NCBI GenBank assembly: GCA_009760855.2 | Contig: WPIO01000108.1 | Coordinates: 732,501 to 755,000, forward strand | DNA length: 22,500 nucleotides | Source: Cristatella mucedo | Lineage: Eukaryota > Bryozoa > Phylactolaemata > Cristatellidae | Direction of reading: 5' to 3' | In this document: positions 1 through 20,520 of the stretch, piece after piece | Numbering within the stretch: position 1 is the first letter of the stretch | How the letters are laid out: the number at the start of each line of letters is the position of its first letter | Notes under the pieces: generated by a model | What the model saw: only the letters and a program-made list of their open reading frames with translations | Database searches by the model: none | Told to the model about the DNA's origin: nothing | Position numbers and translations under genes: made by a program

Positions 1-90
1 CACCGCTTGAAGTGGGCTACAAAGGATCGGCCACTGCAGGACTCAAACCACAACCACGAGGGCCATGAAAAGCAAATATGTTACCTATCC
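1..90 (-). mobile_element. tRNA-derived SINE copy A, truncated by the window edge
   Basis: This stretch aligns by eye with the longer SINE copy at 15932-16110. Shared blocks are CACCGCTTG, AGTGG, a degenerate B-box complement (GGACTCAAACC against GGAATCGAACC) and GTGAAAGCAA/ATGAAAAGCAA. The tRNA-like head lies to the right, so the element reads on the minus strand, and its 3' part is cut off by the window start. It is more diverged than copy B, so it is probably an older insertion. Confidence 0.6.
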
Positions 91-300
91 TCCCCCCCCC
101 CCTAGGGGGGCAGTGACACGGCAGCTAGCCTGCCTTTTAACGGGCTACAATGTTGTAGGGAAATGTGAGCTTTGCACGAGCTTAGCATGAGCCCACCTTT
201 TAGGGTGAACTCTTGATATGAGGAACGTTCGCCAAAGTATGCCACGCGGCCTCTTTAATGTATCTCCGTCTGTAACTCCACATAGACCATGTGGGTGTTA
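91..300. other. Intergenic or intronic spacer with CCCCCCTAGGGGGG palindrome
   Basis: There is no gene here. A run of 11 C at 92-102 is followed by TA and 6 G, so 97-110 is a perfect 14-bp palindrome. The rest is unremarkable and may include the 3' untranslated end of the adjacent LINE. Confidence 0.5.
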
Positions 301-2560
301 CGCAGGAGAGTTTTGTATAGCCCATTCACAGCCTAAGCGGCTTTCGGTATGCATTCAGTAGCCAACAGACTTCGTCTCACACAACAAAGAGAAAGTGGGA
401 AGCATAGCAGAGTCAGGAGAGCAGTCGAGGTAGTGAGTAGCTTGGAAGTAGCAGCTCAGGACCGCGGAAAAGAATGTGCCATAGTCGGCAGCAGGAGAGT
501 AGTTGTCGTTACGTAAGAATCGTGGAAGCGAGTTCCACAGTCTAGGACCTGCAGAGCTAAAGCTTCTGTCGCCAACGGTCTTTAAGCAGATGAATTGAAC
601 AGCTATTTTATTGTCCATACAGGAACTGAGGGCACAGAGAGGCTGAAACTGGTGCAGCAGTTCAGCTAGGTACAAAGGAGCCAAGCCGTGGTGGGCCTTG
701 TGGGTCAGCCTAAGAGCTTTGCTCTGTATCTGTTGATCAACCGGCAGCCATACGAGCCCTTCAGCAAAGGAGACACATGGTCAAACCTCTCGAATTTGCA
801 AAGAAGCCTTGCAGCTATATTCATATTCATATTCATAGCCAGCTGTAGTGGCCTTGTTGCTTTTTTAGTAGCCCAGCCAAAAAAGAATTACAATAATCTA
901 GCCGAGACAGAACTAAGGAGCTAGTAGAATTTTTTCGCAAGCCTCTGTGGAAGACAGCTCCTAATCTTTGATAGGGATCGGAGTGGTGGCTAGCTTGTAG
1001 AAGCAGTCTTCTGAATGAAGCTTTAAAAATCTAGGCAGCTGTCGAAAACGACACTTAGATTTCGAGCACGTGGTGATGGTCGCACAACAGCATCACCTAT
1101 TAGAAGAGCAAAGCCTTCTAATCCAGCCACATGCCTAGGGTGTCCTATGAGCAGCAGTTCGGTTTTATCGTCATTTAGTTTCAAGAAATTTTCAGACATC
1201 CAGGATCAAATGTCGGCAAGGCAAGCATTCAGTCTATCAGTTGCTGCAGCAGATTCCGACGATTTGAATGACAAATACAGCTGAGAATGGTCAACATAAA
1301 AGTGATATCCTATTCCATCGGCCTTATGGAGAGAGGTTGAGAATAAATGGAGAACAGCAAGGGACCAAGAAGGGACCCTTGATGGACCCCACAGGTGACC
1401 CGTCTCGTGTGTGAGACCTGACCCCCACATGACACGGATTGAACTCGATCAGACAAGTACAATTTAAACGACGCCAGTGCCTCGTCTGCCAAACCGATCG
1501 CTGCTCTCAATCGTTCAAGTAGGACAGAGCGATCAATGGTGTCGAAGGCAGCTCACACATCTAGCACAGCTAGGGTAGTGACATTCCTGTCATTGTTGCC
1601 ACATAGAATGTCATTGTTAACACGGAGGAGAGCAGTGTCAATGTAGTGTTGCCTCTTGAATCCCGATTGAAATGTTTCTGATATTTCATTCTTTTCAATA
1701 TGTGCAACCAGCTGCTTAGCAACAATTTTTTCAAGATTCTTTGACAAGAAAAGAAGAAGGGAAACTGGGCGATAGTTTGCAAGGACCTCTGCATCTAATC
1801 CAGGCTTTTTAAGTGTGGGTCTAACGACTGCCGATTTGAAGGACTTGGGGACAACCCCTTTTCCCAAAGAAGCATTACAAATCTCGGTTATGGCAGGGCT
1901 AAGTCGGTCTGCCAGTGAAGACCACAAAGATGATGGCATAAGGAGCCGAGCTCTTTTTTACTAGACCTTATTAAGGTAGCCACATCGCATGCAGAAACCT
2001 CGGAAAACCTTTAAGGAAGGTCACAGGTTGTGATTCCACAATTGCTTTACTCGAAGAGGGCTTTATGGAGGCACGAATGTGCACAATTTTTTCAGTAATA
2101 AAGGCTGAAAAAAATTTGGCTGAGCCGTTAATGTCTGGGGAGTCAGACCTCTCAGCATTAACCAGTAAATATTTTACTGTCTTAGTAATCTGTTTTCGGT
2201 CCGACAGGCAGGAATTCAGTTTTCGAGTGAAAAAGAAGCCCTTGCTTTTTTTTAAGCTTCCGGGCGCAAACTAGAAGGAAATCTTTGAAATTGACTAGAT
2301 CTGCATCACATCCTGATTTCTTAAAACGACGCTCAAGCCTGCGCTTAACATGGCACATCTTTAGAAGTTTTTTTTTGTAAATTGAAATGAATCTCCACGA
2401 CTCTGTACACGGATAGAATGAACGGGAGCACGCTTGTCGAGAGCACTCCTGAGTGTCATATATCAGTGAGCATCAGTGAGGGTATCGAGGCTGTCGCTCG
2501 AGTCCGGGTGCAGATCAAGAAGACCTGCATCACAAACAGATTTCAAAAATGTCCCATGAC
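300..2560 (-). mobile_element. Decayed CR1/L2-like non-LTR retrotransposon (LINE), 5'-truncated
   Basis: On the minus strand the pieces of a LINE ORF2 appear in the normal order. First comes a pre-RT linker (about 2535-2240, with LRSALDKRAPVHS, RRLERRFKKSG and a Lys-rich stretch). The fingers/palm follow at 1939-1553 (LANYRPVSLL, LEKIVAKQL, FQSGFKRQHYIDTALLRV), then AAFDTIDRS, then GLADEALASFKLYLSDR and CGVHQGSLLGPLL (1510-1310). The catalytic block reads GYHFYVDHSQLYLSF (about 1285), followed by FLKLNDDKTELLLIG, an RNLSVVFDS-type motif and the C-terminal APLYLAELLHQF...DRSFSSAGPRLWNSLP block (684-355). It is dead: an in-frame TGA sits near 1553, a frameshift near 1340, more stops lie between 1180 and 690, and the YxDD box reads YVDH. 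No endonuclease domain is visible, so the 5' half is missing. It lies 3' of the last recognised PRUNE-like exon in the same orientation. The 3' boundary is approximate. Confidence 0.9.
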
Positions 2561-2668
2561 TAGTCGGCCGTGACTAGTCGGCCATGATCGCACGGAGGCG
2601 ATGATGCATGAGGAGCCAGAGCACCAGAGGCCTTCTGGCAGCTTCTTTGACGTTTGCACCATGGACCC
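2561..2668. repeat. 14-bp tandem duplication at the LINE 5' junction
   Basis: TGACTAGTCGGCC occurs at 2557-2569 and again at 2571-2583. It sits where similarity to LINE protein stops, so it may mark the 5' truncation junction. No other feature was found up to 2668. Confidence 0.5.
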
Positions 2669-12354
<9,686 letters not shown>

Positions 12355-12398
12355 AGTCGACGATGCACGCTCGAAATGCACGAACCAGGATTATCCAC
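12355..12398 (-). promoter_or_regulatory. 5' leader with a probable 3' splice site for a 5'UTR intron
   Basis: On the minus strand a long pyrimidine tract (CT-rich, about 12428-12402) leads into GATCCAG|GTGG at 12399/12398. The segment between this acceptor and the ATG is 44 nt and has no ATG. A non-coding first exon and promoter may therefore lie further upstream, possibly in the CpG-rich DNA beyond 18.4 kb. That part is inference; transcription could also start just upstream of 12354. Confidence 0.45.
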
Positions 12399-12715
12399 CT
12401 GGATCAGAGAGGGGAGAGAGAGAGAGCAGAAGTCGGCGGTGCCACAGCTCAAAGCGCCCCCGCACGGACAGCAACAAAGAAGCAGGGCTAAGCAACACGG
12501 CCACACCGCAGCGGCATTGCCGAACGTCAAAAGACACCAGCCAGACAGAGCAGCAGCACAGTGCCGAGCGAGCAGAGCAGAGTGAGGCGAAGCCAGCGGG
12601 TGGCATTCCACATTTGCAGGTCAAAGCTGGGTGCGATGCTACAGCCACTACATGGCCATACTTCTGTCTGCAGGTTCACTCAACCCAAAGGAGCACTGCA
12701 CTGTGACCGAGGGAT

Positions 12716-12973
12716 AGAAGGGAGACAGACAGACGGACGTACAGACAGATAGACTGGCAGACAGACAGAGAGGACAGACATGGACAAGTAGAAACAGCCA
12801 GACAAAGAGATAGAAACAGACAGACTGACAGATGCTGGACAGTGGACAGGGAGAGAGAAGAAAGAGGGCAGGGCGTGGAGAGATGAGATGAGATGAGAGA
12901 GAGACAGACCGGCAGCCGGTGAAGCAGGGGGAAGCAGGGGGAAGCAGGTGAGAGGCACATAAAAAAAAAAAAA
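12716..12973. repeat. Degenerate ACAG/GACA repeats, (GAAGCAGGGG)3 and A13
   Basis: 12716-12850 is a drifting GACAGACA repeat. GATGAGATGAGATGAGA lies near 12883-12899. GAAGCAGGGG is repeated three times around 12919-12948 (the last imperfect). 12961-12973 is 13 A. It is low-complexity DNA upstream of the gene start. Confidence 0.85.
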
Positions 12974-12980
12974 GAGGATG

Positions 12981-12985
<5 letters not shown>

Positions 12986-13071
<86 letters not shown>
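12986..13071. repeat. (GA)43 microsatellite
   Basis: A pure GA run of 86 bp on the plus strand. Its complement, a CT run, lies at 13345-13432 on the same strand, so the two could pair as a long imperfect inverted repeat. Confidence 0.97.
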
Positions 13072-13075
<4 letters not shown>

Positions 13076-13343
13076 TGAGCAGGTCAGACGGTCAGAAACA
13101 GACAAGCGCAGACCAGACAGAGTCAGCATGAAGCAGCAAGATCATTCTCAACATACAGGAACTGGAGTGTGAGCTAGAGAAATGATGGCCAACCTGTTAT
13201 CTTGCATGCATCATTAATAGCAGCTAGCGGCTAGTGTGATATCAATAATAGCTGCTACAGCTTTGTGTGTAGAACTACTGGGACTGAAGCTGAAGCTTAC
13301 ATAGAAAAAGAAAAAGAGGCCCTTCTATGCTTACATAGAGGGG

Positions 13344-13344
<1 letters not shown>
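13072..13344. other. Unassigned spacer
   Basis: GCTTACATAGA occurs near 13294 and again near 13329. No gene or known element was seen. Confidence 0.4.
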
Positions 13345-13440
<96 letters not shown>

Positions 13441-13468
13441 TTCTCTCTCTCTCTTTCTTTCTCTCTGT
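13345..13468. repeat. (CT)n microsatellite
   Basis: Pure CT at about 13345-13432, then CTTT-interrupted CT to about 13468. Confidence 0.97.
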
Positions 13469-14761
13469 ATCTGTCTGTGGGGGGCAATTGTCTCCCCTGC
13501 CCCTGGCCCCTCCCCTGTTTTTCTAGGACACTGGACTACAGAGCTGGCTGCCTAGGTCCCCAACATGCCGTCAGGCGGCGAATGGGTCTCGTGACATGCA
13601 GCTGCAGTCAAACGGTACTATGAGGACCCAGCAGCAGCAGTCCCTACTGGGCAACAGTGGTGACAGGTGACAGGTGACAGGATGGCTGCAGCAGCTGCAG
13701 CAGCCACTTGTACGCTTCGTATCTCAGCCAAACGGCTTATCGTCGGTTGAGGCTTCTTATCGAAGTCAAAAGCGCTTGTCACACTGCGAAGGAGGAGATG
13801 CAGCGGCTGCAAACACAGTCACGGGTGGCGCACGACACGATTGGCTGCCGCTAGCCGGATGCGGCCTCCAGGCGGAGCTTCAATCCTCCAGGCCGAGCCA
13901 CTACTCAGTCGGCCCAACCGAGCAAGATCAGGCCCGAAGGTTGGGCGGCGGCTTGCCGCAGCCACTCTGGGAGTGGGGGGGGGGTTGGGCAGGCAGCACA
14001 CTGCAAAACAGACCGAAGCTGAAGATGCAAAGGTAATCAATGCCTGGCAAGTGAAGATGCACCATGGCTGCATGCAGCTGAGCTGCAGCAGGCAGCCATA
14101 GTCGGGAGCCTGTGTTTCCTGTGGGAAAGGTGAAGGTCAGGATCGATCCAACGGTGACCTGCAGCCGCACCCCCGGCGTGCCGATTCGCCCCTCGTGTGC
14201 AAGGTCAAGGTCTAATTCAACGCAGGCAATTTGAAAAAACGCCCGACGACGACGGCAGCTGCCGCGGTCGGCTGCTGCGCCGTCACGTCATGACTCGCCG
14301 CCTCGCAGCAGCACGAGCACAGAGCACGAGAAGAAGCTCGTGCCAAGAAGCTCGAGAAGCTGGCTCTCACGTGCCGGAAGCATTTCCGGCACAATGCCAA
14401 GACTCTGTCTCTGCATGCTGCACGATTGCGCAGGGAGACAAAGTGCTCGCATTTGCAGCGAGCCGACGAGTGGCGGCTTTTCCTTCCTTTCAACTTTTAG
14501 ATTTTTGCGAAAAAGTCGAACGCTCGAGTAAAGCGTGCCTTGCCTTTCTCGCTGGTCCTGGGGCTGGTACCGCACCCACACGCACCTTCCTGCTGATGGT
14601 AAGAGGTGCTTGCATGAGCAAGCACATTGGAATGCAGTTAGCTAGTAGTCACTTGTGGCTGGTCATGCTGAGTGTGTGGGCACGGTTTGTCTCGCGTGAT
14701 TTATGATATGAGATTTAAGCTACCAACCACTTTTGTTTCCCGAGTAGCCCACCTCTCAAAC
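13469..14761. other. Unassigned 1.3-kb region
   Basis: There are short CAG-rich patches (around 13630 and 13690), three GGTGACA units near 13665-13680, and 9 or more G at 13976-13984. An open frame of 169 codons on the plus strand (14197-14706) has no recognisable domain and atypical composition, so I do not call it. Confidence 0.4.
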
Positions 14762-14786
14762 GGGGGGGGGGGGGGGGGGGGGGGGG
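14762..14786. repeat. Run of 25 G
   Basis: 25 consecutive G, then AA and a further 6 G. A G-quadruplex-capable homopolymer on the plus strand; its length in the assembly is likely unreliable. Confidence 0.97.
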
Positions 14787-15931
14787 AAGGGGGGAAGAGA
14801 CTTGCCGAGGTTGCAGGAATTCTCAGCAGGACTGGAAGACAGCTCTGAATCCGACATGAGCTTGGATCTGTCTTTGCAAGCAGTTGCTATGACCAGATCA
14901 GGGTAATCTTACCAAGTGGCATGTCAGAATCATCTTCGAAAATGGCTCAGAAGCGTAAGCAGATTAAGCAGGAAAGAAAGAGTCAACCTTGTTCGTCTGA
15001 AAAAAGGAGGAATTAACGCACCGGACCAAATCACGCCAGGCCTTTCTGGGCCGCCCCCCCCCCCGGTTGAGCGCGGTGCCTCCATCCACCAGTCGGCGCT
15101 GTCCACCTGCAGCTGTGCAGTAATGGCAGTTCGGTCAGGCTTCCAGTGGTGGCTTCCAGTCAATCTGTAGAGGCCGGCTAAGCCCCGCCGTCACGCGCCC
15201 AATCGAGACGGTCACGTGGCAGGAGCAGAAAGTTGAAAGAAGTCGGGCAAGCTGCCCTGGCAGTGACGCAAAGTTAAATGTCAAGCGGCCGAACAAATGC
15301 TTGGGCAAATGCTGCCCCGGTGACCTCGGCGAAATGATGCCATTATCGAAGCACTTGCAGCTGCCCGAAAAGGGCAGAGCTGATTGGCTGAGATGTAGAG
15401 GAACGCGATCACGTGGGGAGCGCCGTGGGGGCTTTAGATCAAGAGCACCGGGCGCTGCTCCGTAGTTGGTGGGCATGTGGAGGACGTCGAGTGACTTGTG
15501 GTTTGCTCTCCCTCTCTAAGGACACGTGACAAGCTGCCAGTGCCAGGCAACACCGGCTGCGGGCAAACGACAGCCTGTCGGTGGCCCCATCAGGAGTCGT
15601 CGGCCCCTGTCACCAAGTTGTGCCAGCCCCTGTGATAGCAAACCTGGTGCAATCGAAGGCACGGCAGCGTGCCGCCCTGGCCCCCACGTGCTAAAACTGT
15701 GCCCCCCCCGACGTGCACGATGGCTAGAAATGCAGGTGGCACGGACAGATGAGAGGTTGAGTTGCCCACAAGCAGCTTCGGCTTCAGCAGCTTCAGTCGT
15801 CGTCATCATCATCGCGAGCATCCATCATCTGACGGATCGCCGATCATCATCGATCCACGAGCCGACGACTCAGCCTTGCAACGATCTGATGGCAGATCGC
15901 TCCGGTCAAGGACACAAGAAAAGAAGCCTTA
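14787..15931. other. Unassigned 1.1-kb region
   Basis: A run of 12 C lies near 15053-15064. Four CACGTG sites occur at 15213, 15410, 15523 and 15685. No coding exon or repeat family was recognised. Confidence 0.4.
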
Positions 15932-16110
15932 CATAAATAAATCCTAGCTGATTAAACAGCCTCTTTTTGTATAGCGACAGAAGAGCCCTTTACGGCTATC
16001 ACCACCGCTTGCAGTGGCGATAAAGAATCGCCCACCGCAGGAATCGAACCCACGACCTCGGGACCGAGGTCGTGAAAGCAACCGCCTTACCTAGTGTACC
16101 ATCACGGCCT
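15932..16110 (-). mobile_element. tRNA-derived SINE copy B, nearly complete
   Basis: Read on the minus strand it starts GGCCGTGATGGTACACTAGG (A-box-like TGGTACACTAGG). It passes through a self-complementary CACGACCTCGG/CCGAGGTCGTG arm to a perfect B box, GGTTCGATTCC, then a tRNA-unrelated body (GCGATTCTTTATCGCC, AAGCGGTGGTGATAGCC). It ends in an A/T-rich tail (AGCTAGGATTTATTTATG). The head is tRNA-like, but no proper acceptor stem closes after the T arm, so it is a SINE and not a tRNA gene. It is the best preserved of three copies in this window. Confidence 0.85.
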
Positions 16111-17702
16111 TCACCCATAAGCTAAGAGAGCCAGCTGAGAGGCATCTGCTCTGTCGACTAAAAGTCGTGCCGTGGCTTGCTGTGACGCATACGTGCAAGT
16201 ACAGGCTATATAGTCTGCCGTCCTGCTACTGCAGCTGCTGGCCCTCAGTTGTTTGCCAATCTGTTTTTAGGCAGGAGACTCCAGCGCAGAGGAATAAATG
16301 TGTGCCGGTACAACAGCAGTAACAGAAGAGCATTAGTGCAGCACTGCATATCAGCCCAGTGCTCGGGAGAGAGAGAGAGAGTGAGAGAGAGAGTGAGAGC
16401 TGAGAGATATGGCACTCACTATTGTGAACCAAGGTTGAACTGCTGCAGCTGCCACGAAGATAAAGACTCCTGACGACCAGGAGTGCGCACATATGTATGG
16501 ATGACTTTCCGCAGCTTTAACAGGCCGAATGTAGAAGCACTCCATTTTTTTTCTCCTCGGTCACAAAATAAAACATACACTATCGATGACACACTGCGAG
16601 GTACATGTGGAAAGCTGAAATAACAGTATGTAGAACACTATTGCTAGTGCAAGCTTGCAGCTGTCAACAGTGGCACATGCTCCACAGGAGCTCGACCTCA
16701 TACAAAACCAGATCGTTCTGTGGTTCGGGGACAGAACTATACTCTGTAGCTTGCACGCCTCGTGACAACTCTCGTGGAGGCAGAACGGAAGCAGAGCAGC
16801 GGAAGCAGAAGCAGGTGGAGGTCGATTGGTGGGGTGCGCCATACACAAACAGACTGATGCATCAGCCTGCAGGAAGAGGTCGCGCTGCGGCGACACGAGG
16901 CCCGACACTGTCGTCGGTGATACGACTGTCACTGACGAAGCCGGCAAGACTGGCGGGTGGAAGGGGGCGGGGCAGGGCCTCTGATGGATAGTCCATAAAA
17001 GCCACGATCTACTTGATCCACGAGTCTCGGTTGACAAGGTCAACCAGAGCTACTTGGTAGCGCCAGGTGAGCGACAGTTCGGAGCCTGATCTTTTTCGAG
17101 CCAGGCAGGCAGCTGTGCGACAGTACGACACGTGACATATGCGCGACATTTGCGACAGTGAGCACGCGCTACTGCCGCCGCGATCCCGGCGAAGGCACTG
17201 AAGCTGGTGTGATGATTGGCTATGCAGGCAATCTTGGAGGTAGCAGCAGCGGCAGCAGGCGACGGAAACGTTTGAGCCGCTGCTGCCGCTCGGTAGCTGG
17301 AGGGCCAAGTCACCAGAGGCAAGTGATGAACTGATTGCCCGCATGAGCTGCTCACCCGGAACTACATCTGATCCTCACCTACCGCTGCTCCTTACAAGCC
17401 TGGTGCCGGCTGCTACAGTACAGTACAGCGACCTTGTGAGTCACGGCTTCGGCATGCAGCAGCCGGTGCTGCTGCTGCACTCGGAGGCAGGTCACGTGCA
17501 CGTACCACTTCGAGGCTCTCGCACGATTTCCTGTGCAGCAGGCACCTATAGCTGGCCAGATCCCCTGCCCTACCCCCAGGGATTTGAATGCCAGAGCCAG
17601 AGCCGGCCTGTGCCTGCCTGCTCCCTATAGGTTTATATGACCCTAGGGATGGTAGTGACTCGGCAGCAGTGCAGGCCGGAATTCGTGCAGGCCGGCTATT
17701 CT
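16111..17702. other. Unassigned 1.6-kb region
   Basis: There is a short GA-rich stretch at about 16367-16405. CCCTAGGG...AGTGAC.CGGCAGC near 17642-17670 resembles 101-127. Open frames here (for example 160 codons, minus, 16561-17043) lack recognisable domains. Confidence 0.4.
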
Positions 17703-17901
17703 GAATAAAAAAATAATGATACTAGCTGACTTAACAGCTTCCTTTGTATATCGGCAGAAGACCCTCAAAGGCTATCATCACCAGCTTGCAGTGGTAATTA
17801 AGGATCGCCTGCCCATTAAGGATCGCCCGCCCATTAAGGATCGCCCACCGACGCAAGATTGGAACCTGCTACCTCGGGGCCGAGCTGTCGGATGTCAGCT
17901 G

Positions 17902-17902
<1 letters not shown>
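17703..17902 (-). mobile_element. tRNA-derived SINE copy C, head truncated at a G run
   Basis: It aligns with copy B (CTAGCTGACTTAACAGC, GGCTATCATCACCAGCTTGC, GATTGGAACC as decayed B box, ACCTCGGGGCCGAG). The A-box end is missing, and the alignment breaks just before the 34-G tract. An internal 18-bp unit, ATTAAGGATCGCCTGCCC, is triplicated at 17797-17850. Confidence 0.82.

Positions 17903-17936
<34 letters not shown>
17903..17936. repeat. Run of 34 G
   Basis: 34 uninterrupted G on the plus strand, starting where the SINE head breaks off. Confidence 0.97.
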
Positions 17937-17937
<1 letters not shown>

Positions 17938-18068
17938 GGCAGCAGCAGAAACGTTCAGGATCTCTGCTGCTGACTCGATGAGGACAAATGAGGACTCAGC
18001 CTCAGCATCACTGTCTGCCGTGGCACTGAGGGCAGCGTTGGTCCTATTTGCAAGGCAGTGGCGGCAGG

Positions 18069-18214
<146 letters not shown>

Positions 18215-18512
18215 ACACATATGTTGCGTATAGCCTGCATATTCAGTACATTTGCTCCATCACGTGGTCAGCCAGAGGAGCCTGCGCCAGACGGCTGGCC
18301 CTCGTGACTGAGTGCTCGTCTCGATGACCGGTCAATGGTCGCCTGCGCCCGTCCGTCCAAATGCAGCAGCAGCCGCTTTCATTGTAATCTCTTTTTAATC
18401 GAAGCTTTCTGGTGGCAAATCCTGAGACGCCTGTCGCCAGCAGCCGCAGTAGCTTCGGCGATCGGCAACGACGGGGCGCCGATTACCGGGCATTCGCGTA
18501 TCTACGCGCGCA

Positions 18513-18540
18513 TCTTCGAGCGTCTTCGGGCGCTCGAAGA
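18513..18540. repeat. Perfect inverted repeat, 10-bp arms
   Basis: TCTTCGAGCG and CGCTCGAAGA are separated by 8 nt (TCTTCGGG). Confidence 0.9.
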
Positions 18541-18594
18541 GCTGACGTTGGGCGGGCGGGCGAGAGACCGAGTAGCCGCGGTGAGTCGCCGGAC

Positions 18595-18652
18595 GCTCTC
18601 TCCCTTGCACGGCTCGTCACGGCCGCACAGCGAGCCGTGCAAGGGAGAGAGC
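18595..18652. repeat. Perfect inverted repeat, 22-bp arms, 14-nt loop
   Basis: The arms are 18595-18616 and 18631-18652 (core CTCCCTTGCACGGCTCG and its complement). It is the longest perfect non-microsatellite hairpin in the window. Confidence 0.97.
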
Positions 18653-18769
18653 TCGCGGCGTTTCGCGCGGTGAAGTGCGAGGCATCGCCGCCGCCATCGC
18701 GAACTGCGGCGGCGAGCGAGTACGCGAGTTTTGGCCGAGAGAAACGCGGCGAAACGCAAGCGCGACGAG

Positions 18770-18804
18770 GCGCGCTGGCCGGCCAGCGTGGCCGGCCAGC
18801 GCGC
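18770..18804. repeat. Perfect inverted repeat, 15-bp arms, 5-nt loop
   Basis: GCGCGCTGGCCGGCC (18770-18784), loop AGCGT, then its complement (18790-18804). Confidence 0.95.
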
Positions 18805-19484
18805 GTATACGCCTACCGCGGGCGCCTGCGACGTGCCGGAAGGAAAGCCGCGGGCTTCGCCGGGGTCGGACGTATTGATGGCTGCAGCCAAGTCGAGGTG
18901 ACGAGCGAAGCGGCTACACGAAGTACCTGCAACTCGGCTCGTGCGGTCAAGTTTGATGCCGGCAGGACCGCAAGGCCCCGAGCAGCCGCGTCGGGGCGAG
19001 CACATCCGGTGGGGCTGTTCCGCCACGACCTCCGCTAGCCTTCTTCCTGTCACCGACGAACTCGCTGCAGCCGCCGCCCGCAATGGTGGAGACGAAGCGC
19101 AATGGATTATGTTTTCGTATTAAATATTTTTTATTAATCTTTCTGCAACCACTATTGCAGATCAAGCGGATAGGCGCAGAAGACGGCGGCGGTGCCGAGC
19201 GGGCGGGAGCGCCACGCCCCTGCCTCTCGTCCCTTGGCGAGCTCGCGCGACTGGGCGGCTGATGGCGGAGCAACCGCCCGGCCAAGTGGATGGGGTTATA
19301 CCGCGAGAGCCTTTTTATCGACCTGCTGCAGCCGGTCGGGATGGGCGGCGTTAAAACGGCTGCTCGCGGCAAGACTCGGCGGCGGCGGCCGACGCGGGCA
19401 TCTCAATTCAGCGCCTCAACCGCGACCCGCGAACTCGGCAGAGCGCGAAAATTAATCGCGCCGCGAACCTCACACGCTCCTCGA

Positions 19485-19525
19485 TCTACTCCAGATAATG
19501 TCAGCAGTCTACTCCAGATAATGTC
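19485..19525. repeat. 18-bp direct repeat, two copies
   Basis: TCTACTCCAGATAATGTC at 19485-19502 and 19508-19525, 23 bp apart. Confidence 0.9.
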
Positions 19526-19681
19526 GTGGCCGCCGGAGACTGTTACGGCAATCGAAACCCTAAAGACAGCGCAGAGCGACGCAGCGACGCAAGAGTTGGA
19601 CGCTAGCGCCAATGCGGCTGCTACAGCCGCGACTCGCGGAGTCCTCCGCCTCCGCCACCCGGCTGTCGCGCGATAGCGACA

Positions 19682-19740
19682 GCCGACGGCAAGGCGCCGC
19701 ATAGAGGGGAGATAATCCAGATAGCCGGCGGCAAGGCGCC
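19682..19740. repeat. Direct repeat of a GC-rich element
   Basis: AGCCGACGGCAAGGCGCCGC near 19680 and AGCCGGCGGCAAGGCGCCGC near 19720. AGGGGAGATAATC also recurs at about 19705 and 19810, so the 19.68-19.83 kb stretch is a degenerate repeat. Confidence 0.7.
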
Positions 19741-19915
19741 GCCGCCGTTGCGCCGCAGCCGGTCGCCATCCGCAGACGCGGCGGATCCGCCAAGGGGAGG
19801 ATAGTCGAGGGGAGATAATCGAAATGCGTGAGGATCGGCGGCCGGCGAGTCCGCCTCGCACCGCGAGAGGCGTGAGCGGAGACGCGCGAGCGGAGAGGAG
19901 CGAGCTTTGACGCGG

Positions 19916-19944
19916 GACGCGGCGCGTCGCTCGCGCGCCGCGTC
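19916..19944. repeat. Perfect inverted repeat, 11-bp arms
   Basis: GACGCGGCGCG and CGCGCCGCGTC around a 7-nt loop. Confidence 0.9.
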
Positions 19945-20384
19945 GTCGGGGAATGCTCTCGGGGCATTATAGTGTGCGCATTTCTTTTTCTTTCTCGCCA
20001 CGCGCCGCCGCCGCACTCTCGGCGGGCTCGTCTGAGGAAGTTGAGCCGGAACTCGGCGCCTCGAAGACGGAGCGCATAGGCTCTGGGCCGCGACGGTTCC
20101 ACGGTCAGCGGGTTCGGTTCGGTTCGGTTCAGCTGCCAATCGCGCAGCGAATCGGTCCGAACCACGGGGCGGCGGCTCTGTGAACGGAAGCGAAGCGTTC
20201 GCTCGGGATCGCGGCACCTGCGCGATCGGAACATCGCGCGATCGGAGCTGCGCGATCGCGGCCGCTGCGTTGTGGTATGGTAAGCTGCGCCCGGTTTTGG
20301 TGGCGCATCGGATCCTTGAATTTCTTGGAGAGTCGTGAGACAGCTGACAACGCCATCCAGCGACCTTCGACGAAGGTCGCGGGG

Positions 20385-20520
20385 GGGGATCGATCGGTAC
20401 CGGATCGGTTCGCATCACTTCACATTCGTTCAGATCGCCCCCAGATAAGTTCGTATCACTCCCGGATCAGTTGGGATCACCCCAGGTCGGTCATTCACGT
20501 ACCGTTCGCCCTAGATCATT
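20385..20520. repeat. Degenerate tandem repeat around GGATCRGTTCGNATCAC
   Basis: GGATCGGTTCGCATCAC, AGATAAGTTCGTATCAC and GGATCAGTTGGGATCAC follow each other at roughly 30-45 bp spacing. Confidence 0.6.

Noticed and set aside
2470-2535. A further PRUNE exon starting after TGATGCAG near 2525 (GLLDLHPDSSDSLDTLTD)
   Set aside because: The peptide runs straight into the LINE pre-RT linker (LRSALDKRAPVHS), so it belongs to the retrotransposon.
14197-14706. 169-codon plus-strand ORF
   Set aside because: No domain, no clear splice or promoter context, and overlapping antisense frames of similar length.
15990-16100. Genuine tRNA gene
   Set aside because: Boxes A and B are present, but the acceptor stem does not close, and related copies with the same non-tRNA body exist. 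It is a SINE.
16561-17043. 160-codon minus-strand ORF with Cys-rich hydrophobic end
   Set aside because: No recognisable family, and no matching splice sites or neighbouring exons.
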